From: Mytilus trossulus
Lineage: Eukaryota; Mollusca; Bivalvia; Mytilida; Mytilidae
NCBI RefSeq assembly: GCF_036588685.1
Contig: NC_086376.1
Span: 12,601,911-12,665,910 of the forward strand
Direction: 5' to 3'
DNA length: 64,000 bases
Shown one piece after another: positions 1 to 12,300 of this stretch. How positions within the stretch are numbered: the stretch's first letter is position 1; each line of letters starts with the position of its first letter. The notes under the pieces were generated by a model. The model made no database searches and had not been told where the DNA came from. It saw only the letters and a program-made list of their open reading frames with translations. Both the position numbers and the translations under genes were made by a program.

Positions 1-366
1 GCATATGTGGAATCTTTATTACATTATAATCCTGATACCTTTGATAACTATTTACACCACTGGGTCGATGCCACTGCTGGTGGATATTTCGTTCCCGAGG
101 GTTTCACCAGCCCAGTAGTCAGCACTTCGGTTTTTACATGAATATCAATGAATATAAATCTAAGAATGTTCTTATCCCAGGAATAGATTACCTTACCTGT
201 ATTTGCCACAACTTTTTTGGAACTTTGGGTTCTCAATGATCTTCAACTTTGTACTTGTTTGGCTTTATAACAATTTTGATCTGAGGGTCACTGATGAGTC
301 TGATGTAGACGAAACTCACGTCTGGCGTATTAAATTATATTCTTGGTACCTTTGATAACTATTGGT
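1..366 (-). repeat. Interspersed repeat, mussel-type (family A), cut by window edge
   Basis: Read on the minus strand, this unit starts near 366 with a block meaning 'TTATCAAAGGTACCA', followed by a region around 300-330 related to the blocks at 580-656 and 2126-2310. A second start-like block (TATCAAAGGTATCAGG) lies near 30-50, so two units may be arranged head to tail. The short ORF at 48-236 on this strand is part of the repeat and not a gene. I recognise the family as common in mussel DNA; no search was run. Confidence 0.6.
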
Positions 367-579
367 TGCCTTCGACATTTTCGCAGCAAACCCCGATGGT
401 GAAAACGAATCTTGTGAACTCGACTTCTTCAGATTTAAGAAATAATAGTACTGTATTTTAGTGTCCTTTTTACTGAAAATAGCATATAGTTAATTCATAC
501 TTGCGACCGTCAATTGTGTTCAATAATAAAAATTTCGAATATCCCGTATTATTGCGCAAATTTGTTGTAAATAAACTCA

Positions 580-656
580 TCATAGATACCAGGATTAAAA
601 TTTTATATTTACGCCAGACGCGCGTTTCGTCTACATAAGACTTATCAGTAAATGAC
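580..656 (+). repeat. Fragment of interspersed repeat family A
   Basis: About 77 bp carrying the family core (CCAGGATTAAAATT, then ACGCCAGACGCGCGTTTCG and CATAAGACTTATCAGT). It is the same family as 1-366 (opposite strand) and 2126-2310. Confidence 0.6.
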
Positions 657-2125
657 TCCGATCGTCAACCGTGGAGTAAATGGACTACGTCATCCATTCG
701 AAACTAGCGGTACATGGCTTATTGCAGCAAATTTACTACAACTTTAAAATGCACATGTTTAAAATGTTTAAATAGTTTGTCTGTGTTTGGGAAATATGTA
801 GAAACAATGGAAAAGTTCCTGTTTCAATACTAGCATTAAAGTAAAGAAAACGACATAAAATATTAATCTTGTAACCGTATATACCGTTTCAAAATTCAAA
901 CAAATATTACACAACTACGTTAACTGACTAATTTGGTTTTAATAAGATATGTAAACAATTTACAAAGCCTTGAGGTTTAAAGAATTGTACACAACAAAAA
1001 ATGTTTGAACTAAACTTTCATTCTATAATTTTCAAGGTATTCAAATCAAAAATATTGCTTTACTGTTTTTATGCGTTCTTGCTGATAAACTCTCCAAAAT
1101 ATAACCAAGTTTTCAATTAAAATTGCAATCAACCCATGATACTTTTTTTTTATATTTAATGGTACACTCCCGTCGAATAAGAGTATACAAAACGTATAAG
1201 TATTTTTCTAGCTCCTCAACTGTATGTTTCGGTTTAAATTCATGCACCACACTTTTTATAATATAATAACTACTGTAAATTGGAATCATTTTTCGGCATT
1301 CAAAACAAAAGATGTAAAGCTCCAAAGACACTTACTACTTTGTGTGGCGTAAATCAAATGCGGATGATTATAAATATGTACATTTATAATGTTGAACTAC
1401 ATTATTGATAGTGTATGATGTAAATCATACTCTTTTTTTGTGTAGTCGCTGCATATTGAGAATAATTATGTCTTTTTTATATGAAACTAAGTCACAGGTT
1501 TTCCACTCGTGTCATTGTTGTCTTGATTGAAAACGGCATTGGGGGTCTTGTGGTAACAAGAGGTCGTGGTTTTGGCTCCGAGTTGGGCAAACAAAAAACA
1601 TGAAAATTGGTATTTGCTGCTTCTCCACTACATAAGTGGTATTTAGAAATATCACAGACTTGTTGCTCCAAGATCATTATAATGTGTCCAGATAGGGTGA
1701 CATAACAGTGCCTTTATATATATGTATAGCGTGCCACACAATTGTAGTTCGTTCCACACAAAGGGTGACATAAAATTGTAGCAAATTGCGAGAGTGTCCT
1801 ATTAAGAAAAAAAAAACATGCCCTTTACAAAGCTGCAGGAAACATTAACTCCCGTCTTATTTTTCTAATTTGTATCTTCTTATGGACAATTCTTGTGCAC
1901 CAACCTTCAAATTAGCCAGCTTAAATGACAATTTCGAACGTTTTATATAGCGCCGGGCATAGCGCAAGGCGACTTGGGGTCTCGATATATCAGTAGCATG
2001 AGTTCATATCCCAGCCAGAAATTTGCTTCCCCACATGGAATTTACTCACCCCGTATATATCGTATTAGGCACTTACACACTTTGTAACGAATTTATCTAT
2101 CCAACAATCTTTATTTGTTGAACAG
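657..2125. other. Non-coding stretch upstream of the sacsin-like gene
   Basis: AT-rich sequence with scattered stop codons in all frames. The short ORFs at 1113-1331 and 1492-1677 (minus) have no recognisable composition or neighbours and are probably chance. Around 1950-2035 there is a tRNA-like string (GAGTTCATATCCC, resembling a degenerate B box), possibly a decayed SINE. Nothing else is supported. Confidence 0.4.
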
Positions 2126-2310
2126 TTATCAAAGGTACCAGGATTATAATTTAGTACGCCAGTTGCGCGTTTCCCGGTCTTCATAAGACTCATCAGTGAC
2201 GCTCATATCAAATTTTAATAAGGCCGAACATTTCCAAAGTTGAAGAGCATTTAGGATCCAAAATCCCAAAAAGTTGTGCCAAATGCAGCTGAGGTAATTT
2301 ATGCCTTGAA
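2126..2310 (+). repeat. Interspersed repeat family A, longer copy
   Basis: Starts TTATCAAAGGTACCAGG and continues through a CGCCAGTTGCGCGTTTC block and CATAAGACTCATCAGTGACG to AAAAAGTTGTGCCAAATG. This is the clearest copy of the family in the window and lies about 500 bp upstream of the first coding exon of the sacsin-like gene. Confidence 0.6.
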
Positions 2311-2796
2311 TTTAGACAAGAGTTGTTTTATTTGTAATAATACGACATCTTCTTGTTTTTTATATTAAAGTGTTTAAGTGTTCAATTTTATGAACCTTTT
2401 TCCATTGGTCTGCACAAAAAAATACAATATCAGCAATAACAATTTAATATCAACAACCTTGATATAACAATATTAAACAGAACCTTCAATACATTTAAAT
2501 AATCAAATAGTGTCATAGTCGTATCTACAGACTTATAACCGTGTATTGAAATAAGCCATGATCCCCTATCAATCTTACTTGGAATACACATGGTCTACAC
2601 GCGGACGCTATTAACCAATCATATTCCTAGAAATGTATAGGAGGTTACATAAATTTGAATGCATGCATCTAAAGTATGACAGCAGTTGTTTAAACGATGT
2701 TACTTTTTACCTCAATGGATATTTGAATAGTTTTCTACATGTATTTACAGGTAATATAAATCATAAAACAGATGTAAAACGAAAATTAATTGTAAA

Positions 2797-2823
2797 ATGA
2801 AGAAAAAGCAAAACATGCAATAG
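2797..2823 (+). promoter_or_regulatory. Short upstream ORF before the sacsin-like start codon
   Basis: An ATG at 2797 opens an 8-codon ORF ending in TAG at 2823, only 7 bases before the main ATG at 2831. If the transcript begins upstream of 2797, this uORF could lower or tune translation of the large ORF. A possible splice acceptor (TTTACAG at about 2751) would make this a second, 5'-UTR-containing exon. Both points are inferences from sequence alone. Confidence 0.35.
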
Positions 2824-2830
2824 CAGTAAA

Positions 2831-3392
2831 ATGGCATTTTCACTTGAACAATGTAGGAATGCCAGAATAAATCTGGTCTTAAGAGATGTACTTTCTAAAA
2901 TGTTGCACGAATTATTGGAGAACTCAGGTGTCGAACCTCGACTAGTATATGAGAAAATTGAAAAGAAAAAATCGTTTAAGTTGAATCAAGAAGAATGGAA
3001 AATTGTGAAAACATTGGTAAACCCGGCAATTAGATTCACACAACTTGACATATCGCTCAGTTGGAAAATTGGTACATGCTTTGGACTATTTTTAGCCCCT
3101 TCGCGTAACTGGCGTGCAAAACCACTTCCAACAGAAAATGCGATTGGTGATGATATACTACGAATTAAAAATGCCAGAAATAAATACATGCATGGTGTTT
3201 CGATGATATCAGAAGGAGAGATGCTAGATTTCTTCATTGAGTTCACCAAGGTTGGTAAACGAGTGGACCGATATCTTACAAAAAAACCAGATCCATCATT
3301 CGAAAGTCAAATCCAGGAGTTCCAAACTTTGAAAATGGAAGATAAAACGGATGAAATACTTGATTCAACGTCTTTTGTAGAGGATAGAAAAG
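2831..3392 (+). other. Exon 1: DZIP3/hRUL138-type HEPN domain
   Basis: Encodes residues 1-187. The region from about residue 60 to 150 matches the HEPN domain class of DZIP3-like proteins ([13 protein letters not shown], then [11 protein letters not shown]). It carries an R116-N117-x3-H121 motif, the R-x4-6-H signature of catalytically competent HEPN ribonucleases. The frame stays open to a stop at 3463, but a donor (AAAAG|GTAGAT) at 3393 leaves phase 1, which fits the acceptor at 9301 exactly. A single-exon HEPN protein of 210 residues ending at 3463 is the alternative reading, for example by intron retention. Confidence 0.75.
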
Positions 3393-6300
3393 GTAGATTA
3401 TTAAATAGATATAAACTTTGTTATCGCTATTTTACGGAGTTTTCTTTTGATCTTACTGACTGATAATTTTCTTTCTCAGTACAGTAGATAGTGGAGCGGC
3501 GAAAAAGGCATTTTTAGAAATTTAAAGTTACCTAACTGATACCTCATGGGATTTTAATAGCTCATTGGAAAGCTGAAATCGTGTAGTTTTTGAAAATATG
3601 TGTCGTAAATATAAAATCTTGTACAATTATACCGAAAATTAAGGTCAAAGGTCATCACTTAAAAAAATTGTATATTCATCAAGAGAAACAATACCATTGT
3701 TTTTTTTTAAAATTAATAATCTATTCAATAAATTATATGAGTAGTATTATGGGGAAATGCGTTAGTTCATACACAATCTTTTTCATAGTTGCACAGGACG
3801 TCAGAACAACATATTATTTAACTTTTTTGAAGGTAGTTCGTGGTATACCTTATAAAAAAAAAACAGTAACAGAATAACCTTAATATTTGACATCGACAAA
3901 TAGCATTTCTTGAATACTTTAGGATAAAAGATTTTCATAGAGTATCTGAAATGCATATTTGATAAATCAAATAAGATGTGCAGTCATGTTAAATTTCCTT
4001 TCAGTTTTCAAGGATTCGACATGTCAATTAGTTTTCTTGAAATGAGTTCCAACTATCTCAATACAATATACCATTTCATATAATATAGTTATTGGAGTGA
4101 TATATTACTCAATAAGTGCAAGCGGTTCGCCCCTTATATATTTGGTTTTGTAAAGGGCAAGCACTGCACCATGATCAGCGAGGATATTTTAATAGACTTA
4201 AGATTTGTCCTGTTTCCGTTCAAATCGTTGTCTGATACTTAATCCGAGTGTTCCATGTAAAACTGAATTTTGGATTATAGCACGCGCCATCGAGTCAAAT
4301 GTGTTTTACTGTCAATCGTTTCGGTATTAATGTCAGTACTGTCCACACCTTCTGGAATTAAGGAAACACAGTTAGCTAAACCGAACGGAACACAACAAAC
4401 TATTTGTATTTTTGTTATTAAAGCATTCGCTACACTAGTCAAAAACCTCCAAATCTCGTCATACTTGACGCAGAAACCATGTGCATTTAAATTTTCAATC
4501 AAAGACTTCGATCCAAACTCTTGATACAACTGTACTACAAGACCAAGACTAAATGAAGTAACTATGTTTTTACAATTTGACACCAACCACTCTGCGAGAG
4601 CAACACATTTTCTTCGAATGTCATGCAATATATCCATTGATACTGAAGAAAATGTTTCAAAAGACTTTTTATCAAGAAGTCAAGTGACAAAAAAAGTAAT
4701 CAAACAGGGTGGCAACATTGCTTCTAATATTTCCAACGATACTTCGTCATTCGCATGATAATGATAAGATATATACATTTTTTCCATTTTTTGTCTTTAT
4801 ATTGAGGCTGCTTCATAAAGTACATGCATATCGGTTTGTTTGTAAGTTTTGGTTGAGCTACATGTACTGGTCGGCTTTTATCTCAAGCATTTCAATTCTG
4901 CTCCGATGTTATTCGCTGCTTTAACAGCGTATCCAATGGAAATATCGCAAGCAAATACAATGCTAGATTTACCTTGTCCTTGTTGAGCAAAAACATAATG
5001 GCATCACTATAGTACTTTTCAAGTTAAGCCTTAAGTTTAGAGGAATTACAGTATGTCTTACTGACTATATCTGGTAAAAAAGACTGGTACATTGTCAAAA
5101 GTGGTGACAATATAAGAGACTTGTTGTCACGAATAAGGTCTCTGTCTATAATTTCAAATACTCTTTCAAATGCCAAATCATACGCAGATTTATCAGGGGA
5201 TTTTGGTCTACATGCCAAGTATGTGGTCAGACATGTGCGTGATACACTACATTATTGAGCAAATTATCTTGCTCTAATCGATTAATCATTTCAGCGCATG
5301 CTCAAACAGCAGCATCTTTGAGATTGACTAACCTTTAAGCAGATGAAATTGACTATATGTTTTCACCCTTTTTTTGAGACAATAATACACTTTGATGTAT
5401 TGTGCTCAATATTTTCAGGCACCAAAGAATTAGATAAATCAGAATTTATATCTGGTGTTTCCTTTTCAGCTGAAAAAAAAGTTACTGATTTTAAATTCTG
5501 CTTACTTGTGTAACATGACATATGATACCTAAATACGGATAATGCTGTTTCATTGCATAATTCATTCAAATAACTGAACAAATAACCATGTCTCTTTGCT
5601 GCGGCATTTGTCAGACTTTTTCTTCTTTGTTGATGTTATTTAAATTTCTTCAATAACAGAATTGCAAATAGTGCATTTGTCAACACCAATATCCACTCTC
5701 CTTTTTTGGGGCATCTGGTGGGACCAGTTTTAACCGGACTGTTAAATTTTCCATTTGATTGAATAAAAAACAAATCAAACACACCTGAAAACCAAACAAT
5801 CCCTACAATGACATTAACTTTCCCAGTTAAATTCAACAAAAATGAATAAATAACAATTCCAAACGACATAAATTAATCACAAGACTTCGGAAATTATAAA
5901 ATTAACAAGAAATCTGCTTGAAAATAACTAGAAATGACCTTCGCTCAATCGATGAATGTGGGACTATAACTAGAAACCACAACAATGTCGGTTAATCTGT
6001 GACAAATATACGGACTTGAATTCTGGATAAAAAGCAGATATTTAGCCAAATATCTATTTTATCATGAATGAACTTCAAAAAGTAAATCGGGTCGATTGAA
6101 GTATTATAAGGCGGTTTTACTGCTGTGCCTTTACGTAAACTGCACGTGAAAATAATGCTAGGTGAAAAACGATGTTTTTTCAGTGTTATATTCAGCCATT
6201 TTCAAATGCATTGTGCTTTGGATATACGACTATTAAGAAATGGCCTTTAGAACGGCTTTGTTATGAAATTTGTCTACCGAATTAGCTGTATGGTATTTGA

Positions 6301-9300
6301 TACAATTTGGGTAACGTCAGTTATTAAGGTTATTTTTAACGTCATTTGTACCACATTTTGTATTTACGACAAACATTTTTAAAAAGCTGAATAATCGATA
6401 GACAATTTACGGCCATAAAAGTCCATGAGGTATTTAGGTAATTTAAAATCGTTAACTAAGCGACTTTTTCAACATTCGCTGCTCCACTAAGAGTGATATG
6501 AACAATTATCGATAGACACTCAGGGCGCACGTGGTCGCTGTCAATGAAATTAACAACTTTTGCATAGGTAAAATAGCATTTAACAGATTATAATTTGTCA
6601 TTCGCCAAATTGACACGAAGCATAGAAAAAGCAAATAAGACAAGAAAACAAGTACCGATCTAACAGTACTCGACGTTACTACCGTTGAGCTGGTTCGAAG
6701 ACATACATAAATCATGTTATCATGGATGAAATTTACAAAGCTTAATTTACTTAATCTTAATGATACATTAGTTTATACAAACAACAAGCCACAAGACATA
6801 ATATTATACGATGGTGGCATTTACATTATTTACTTCTTAAAAACGTATACACACGGCCGACACTCGGCTAACCGAGAGATTAATCGGTTAATCTATATTC
6901 TATATTGAGTGTGCGGCTATATCGGTGGTTGGTCTGTTAATCGGGTAGGCTAAAGTATGTTAATCAGGTGTTATCGAGAAAACCATTGAAAGTTCAACAT
7001 GTTTTATTGTTTAACTTTTTAAATATATTTCTATCATAAAAGTTATTCATGTCTAACAAAACAATTCAATGTACTAAATCCAGTGGTGTAATTTTTTTTC
7101 TAGCTTCGATGTACGATCTATAAAATGAAAAGGCGGGTTACTAATCAATTTATTTATACACATTTTACACACACAAAATGTACACAAAATGACACGTTGG
7201 TTGAATTTACTTGCATGCAATATTTTGAACATCGCAAAAAGACAGGTATATGTTTGTTAACCATATCGATATCATTGTGTGAAAAATCTACACGAAAATC
7301 TGTTTATTGGTGATATTAATTAATCTTTATTTAAAACCTGGTCTGTTAATGGGTCGGATGTACACAAACCGGTCTGTTAATTGGTCTGTTCAGAGTTATG
7401 AGTGGCATTAAAAATAATTTTATTGCTACATGGGGTGTTATCGGATCAAATGTGTAGGCTCAAGACGAGCGGCTAAAATATACGGAAGCAACACATGAAC
7501 CATAAAACATAAGATATACGGAAACAGCACATAAACAATGAACAATTTAGACAATGGAAATTGGAAATTGATAAAAATGGTTCCAAAAGGTGTAAAATTA
7601 AAGTAATATTAATTTCACCTAAGAATGGTGGCAAAATCATGTGGATTGTGTTTTGTTTTTAATTGTCATGAATGACACCAATTTGTCATCTACATTGGTC
7701 ACCAGTATATATATTGTTTGTTAAAACAAAGATGAACGTCGTAATGTAACTAAACATTAGTAAGTAAAATATTTTGGGATGCTTAAATATAAAGAATAGA
7801 GAAACAATAAATAGTAAGATAAATAAAATGTAGGGAAAAGTGACATGAAAACATCAAGAATACAGAAATAAACAACACCCCCAATCCGGACCCTCTTGGT
7901 ATACAAGAGAAACTGGATGGAGACGCAGTATATAGAATGACAGATAAGGACAATAGAGAGTGATGCATTGCTAAAAAAGAGAGAGAAAAAAAAATGATTG
8001 TTTTTAAAAGAATACAGACATGTAACACCTCTGTGTGTTGAAACAGTAACGGATTGCGATGTACTCATATTGGTGACAAATGCTAGAAGATTACTTGCGG
8101 ACAACTGCAGTTCTCCTCTGCACTTATGTAGAAAGGAACTAAACAGAATAAAATGAATTAAAACTTAAGATGACCAAATGTAGCTACATTCGCTCCTTAA
8201 CATTTACTTCTTTAGAATGATTTGTAAGCAGCATATGAATAAGTAATAGAAGAAAAGAACCAACTGGATGATGCTGACGAATTAGGGTTTAAACGTCCAG
8301 TGACAAATATCATTTGCATATGAGAACTTTCTACTTTGAACAGACACAAACATTAAGGCTGATTTAAACGTTAATAATGAATTCATGCATATTCAAGCGG
8401 CCAATCCATATCACGATGCATTGAAGTTACACACTTTCATTAAAATGAAAAGAAAGTCAAAATAAAAATGCTCTTACACTAGAAGGATGCTGTTCACAAA
8501 CAGGCAATTGTCTCAGAATTTTTTTTCCTATATACCTATATTAAGGTATATAGGGGGGTGGGGTTGGAAATCTGAGACAAGTGCCTGTTGGTGAACCGTA
8601 TTGTCCTTTCATTTTTTATACTCAAGAACATCCCATTCCTAACTTTTTCAATTGGAAAATATAAAGGTAGCAGAACTATTGTCGTGGCTAAATAACTCTT
8701 AACTGACACAATTTCAATTGTCCAACCCATTAACAGACTTTATTCCCATATTTTTTTCTAAAACGTGGTATTATTCACGTTAAATTACGATTATGAAATA
8801 TTTAATAATATCAATTTATTTTTTAGAACCAATCTTCTATTTTGTATCCTTTAAATGATATCTAAAATTGTTTGTTTCGGCTTTTATGAGAATAATTGCT
8901 ATGCGTATAAGCATAAATACTACATACTTGCGCGACGCCTTTTAGTTTTACTGAAAACTGCGAAGACTATGAAATGTGTTTACAGGTGGAAAATGTTCTA
9001 TGATAGATATCATTTTATCAGACAATTTTCTTTTATTGATTTATTCTTATAATATCCCAAAAATCAAAATTAAATAGAGTTTAACATTAGATTGTGTGTT
9101 TTACTCTTAACAGACGTATAATCAACCCGATTAACAGACCAATCGCCCATATAGCCGCATACTCTATATAGATTAACCGACCAATCGCTCGGTTAGCCGA
9201 GTGTCGGCCGTGATACATGTTTGTCCGAATTTCATGGTTAATACAATACTTGAAGCTTGTTGTATTTTAAATTGAAAGTTAAAGCTTATAATCTATTCAG

Positions 9301-12300
9301 GCTTTAGTGTATTTCCTGTGGAAGGTCATAGTAAAACAGTAATGGTATATCGCCAGAAAGGTTTAACAAAGTATATGGAGGAACAGTTAGCAGCCCGAGA
9401 ATCAAAAGGTACAAGACTTCAGTGCGAATAACGCCAACATGTTTTTCATGATACGGTAGTCTCTTGATATTGTAAGATTTTACATATTTTATATGTAATG
9501 AAAGCCGAGCACATGAATACATCTATCCATGGAAGGTTACTTTATAAACTTCTATAGAAAATGGAAAATAACACATGCTGTAATTGAAATCGTGCATTTC
9601 ATTCTAGGGACACTATATTTTCCATTTGCTCTAATTATATAATAAATTTCTAGTTCTCCTTCTTTATTCATTCATAAAAGTTAAAAACCTCCGAAACACT
9701 AAGGTTGTTCTATTCAAATGTCTTTTATGACCAAAGCCAGGTTTGGTACAACATTGTGTTGTTCACAACATTATTTGGCAATCTATGAACCAACCTGTTC
9801 TAACACTGATAAGTAATGTATAGGCGTAAAACGTTATCAGCCATATATGTTAAGTTGCCTAAAGTTAAACGTTCGATAATAATAAATAAAGTAAAAGGAA
9901 AGTAACTACCTAATTCATTTGGAGAATGCATTTCAAGCAAAGATACAATGTATAATGGTGCATTTTGAAAAATATCTCTGGCGTGCATCTAAAATTATTT
10001 ATTTTTATAATTTTACTCAGCAACAGAATATATTCAATTGGTCTGCAAATTTCCAGAAATTAGTGACAATGATGCAAAACAGAAAGCAGAACTTTTGAAT
10101 TCTGTCAAGGAAGCAATAAACAAAGGACAGATACAATTTGTATTTACAAATGCGTCTGAAGGGAGTCTTATCATTTTGGTTAATGTGATACAGACTTTAT
10201 TAGAAGACCAGTCGAAATTTGAGAAAGAAATACGGCGATTCATCGAAAGGATATTCAGACTATGTAAATTCAAATGTTTGGAAACCATGTGTATGATAAT
10301 AACAAGTCCAGAAGGTTTGTACTTTTGAAGGTAGTTCCTTTCTTTGCTCATATAAACATATGAACAAATTTTCTTTTTCTTTTCTATGAAAATAACTGAC
10401 CATTCTGTTATAAATACCCAACATATGCAGTACAGACATTATTTCAAACCGAGTATGGAAGTGCAGATTTAATAAAAATGTATAAATCAATGGTTTCTGT
10501 TTTGCGAGTTTCAATGTAACTCGCACGCGCTTTATACAACGTATTTTGTTTTAAAACCTGGTCGGATGACATAAATTTATACTAGTAATTGTAAATTAAG
10601 AGTTGTAAATGTCATACTTTGATTATAGAGCTGCATTGTTACAAATGAAGAATAAACAAAGTTGGATTTACGTAATTACGCAGTTACACACTAAAAGTGT
10701 AAGAATTGCAATCATGAATTGTTTTTAACCCTTTAACTCTTTATGGTTAGATACTTTAATTTGCGATAATAAAAGATAAAAATTATGTTTCTCCATTCAT
10801 CTTTCTTATTTCGAATGGCACACACAATCATTTTTAAATATACAAAATTTATCAAAATTAAGAGTATGTATGATTTCATTGTCAATATATAGATGAAATA
10901 TGTGCTGACGAAAGTGGTTGTGTAAGTGAGGATGACGAAGATTGTTTGGAGGAAACACAATCAGATACAGGGTCATTAGTCTTGAATTTCAACATGAGGA
11001 GAGATGCATTAGATACAGACGCAAATTATCAAGAAAGCATACAGCAGTTCATTACTACTATTGTGAAAACTTCAAATGGAAAACAGCTAACTCCAAATAA
11101 TGAAGTTACTGCAATCATAGCACCAGGTAATTTATTAATATAATTAAATATATGACCATTACCGTATTTTAAAAACAAAACGTTTTTGAGATAAACAATG
11201 GTAATAACACATAAATAACACATGTGAATGACTCATAAGAGTTATTTAACGTACACAAACATATGAAAACAAACGAATTAAAGATACCACGGGGATTGAG
11301 AGCCAGAAGACATATTGAACATCAGGTAAAAGCATAAAAAATAATAATAGTCAGCTAGAAATCACAACGACTAAACTTTCTTGTCTTTTTATGTTGTGAG
11401 GCTTAATTCAAATTAGGGTGAATATTTGCACCTGTTAAAATGTGTAAACCCACTGTATTTGTTTGCACCTGTCGACTCATAAGTTGTTCAATGGTTATCG
11501 ATTGTTTGTGTGGTTCATAAGTGCTTCTCGTTTTTGGAAAATGACGATTTCTACGGGGCGCCGAATGGGACTCTTGTGATTTTGTACTCAAAATTCAATT
11601 TTGTACGGACAAAAGTGACTTTTGTTCAACAAAAATGAGTTCAGTTTAACAAAATTTGTATCATACTACAAATTTGAAATTTTGTCATACAAAATTATCT
11701 ATCAGCGGACAAAAGTCACTTATGTCATGACAAAATTCATTTTTGTTACACAGACTTGACTTTTGTTACCTAATTTGAAAATTGAGCGACAAAAGTCAAT
11801 TTTGTATTTAAATTAGTTTAGTTCGGTTTCTGTGAACTAATTTGCATACAAAATCGACTTTTGTTACACAAAATTGACTTTTGTTACACAAAATTGACTT
11901 TTGTTACACAAAAATTACTTTTGTTACACAAAATTGACTTTTGTTACACAAAATTGACTTTTGTGAGACAAAATTGACAAAATGGACTTTTGTCTCAACA
12001 AAATTGACAAAATTGACTTTTGTCTCAACAAAATTGACAAAATTGAATTTTGTCTCAACAAAATTGAATTTTGTCAAAAAATTGAATTTTGTCTCAACAA
12101 AATTGACAAAATTGAATTTTGTCTCAACAAAATTGACAAAATTGAATTTTGTCTCAACAAAATTAACAAAATTTTATTTTGTCTCAACAAAATTGAATTT
12201 TGTCTCAACAAAATTAACAAAATTGAATTTTGTCTCAACAAAATTGATTTTTGTCTCACGAAAGTCAATTTTGTCTCACGAACGTCAATTTTGTCATCAC

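Noticed and set aside
7757..8104. 115-codon minus-strand ORF within the TIR element as a transposase
   Set aside because: It is hydrophobic and low in complexity, without catalytic-residue spacing or any transposase signature.
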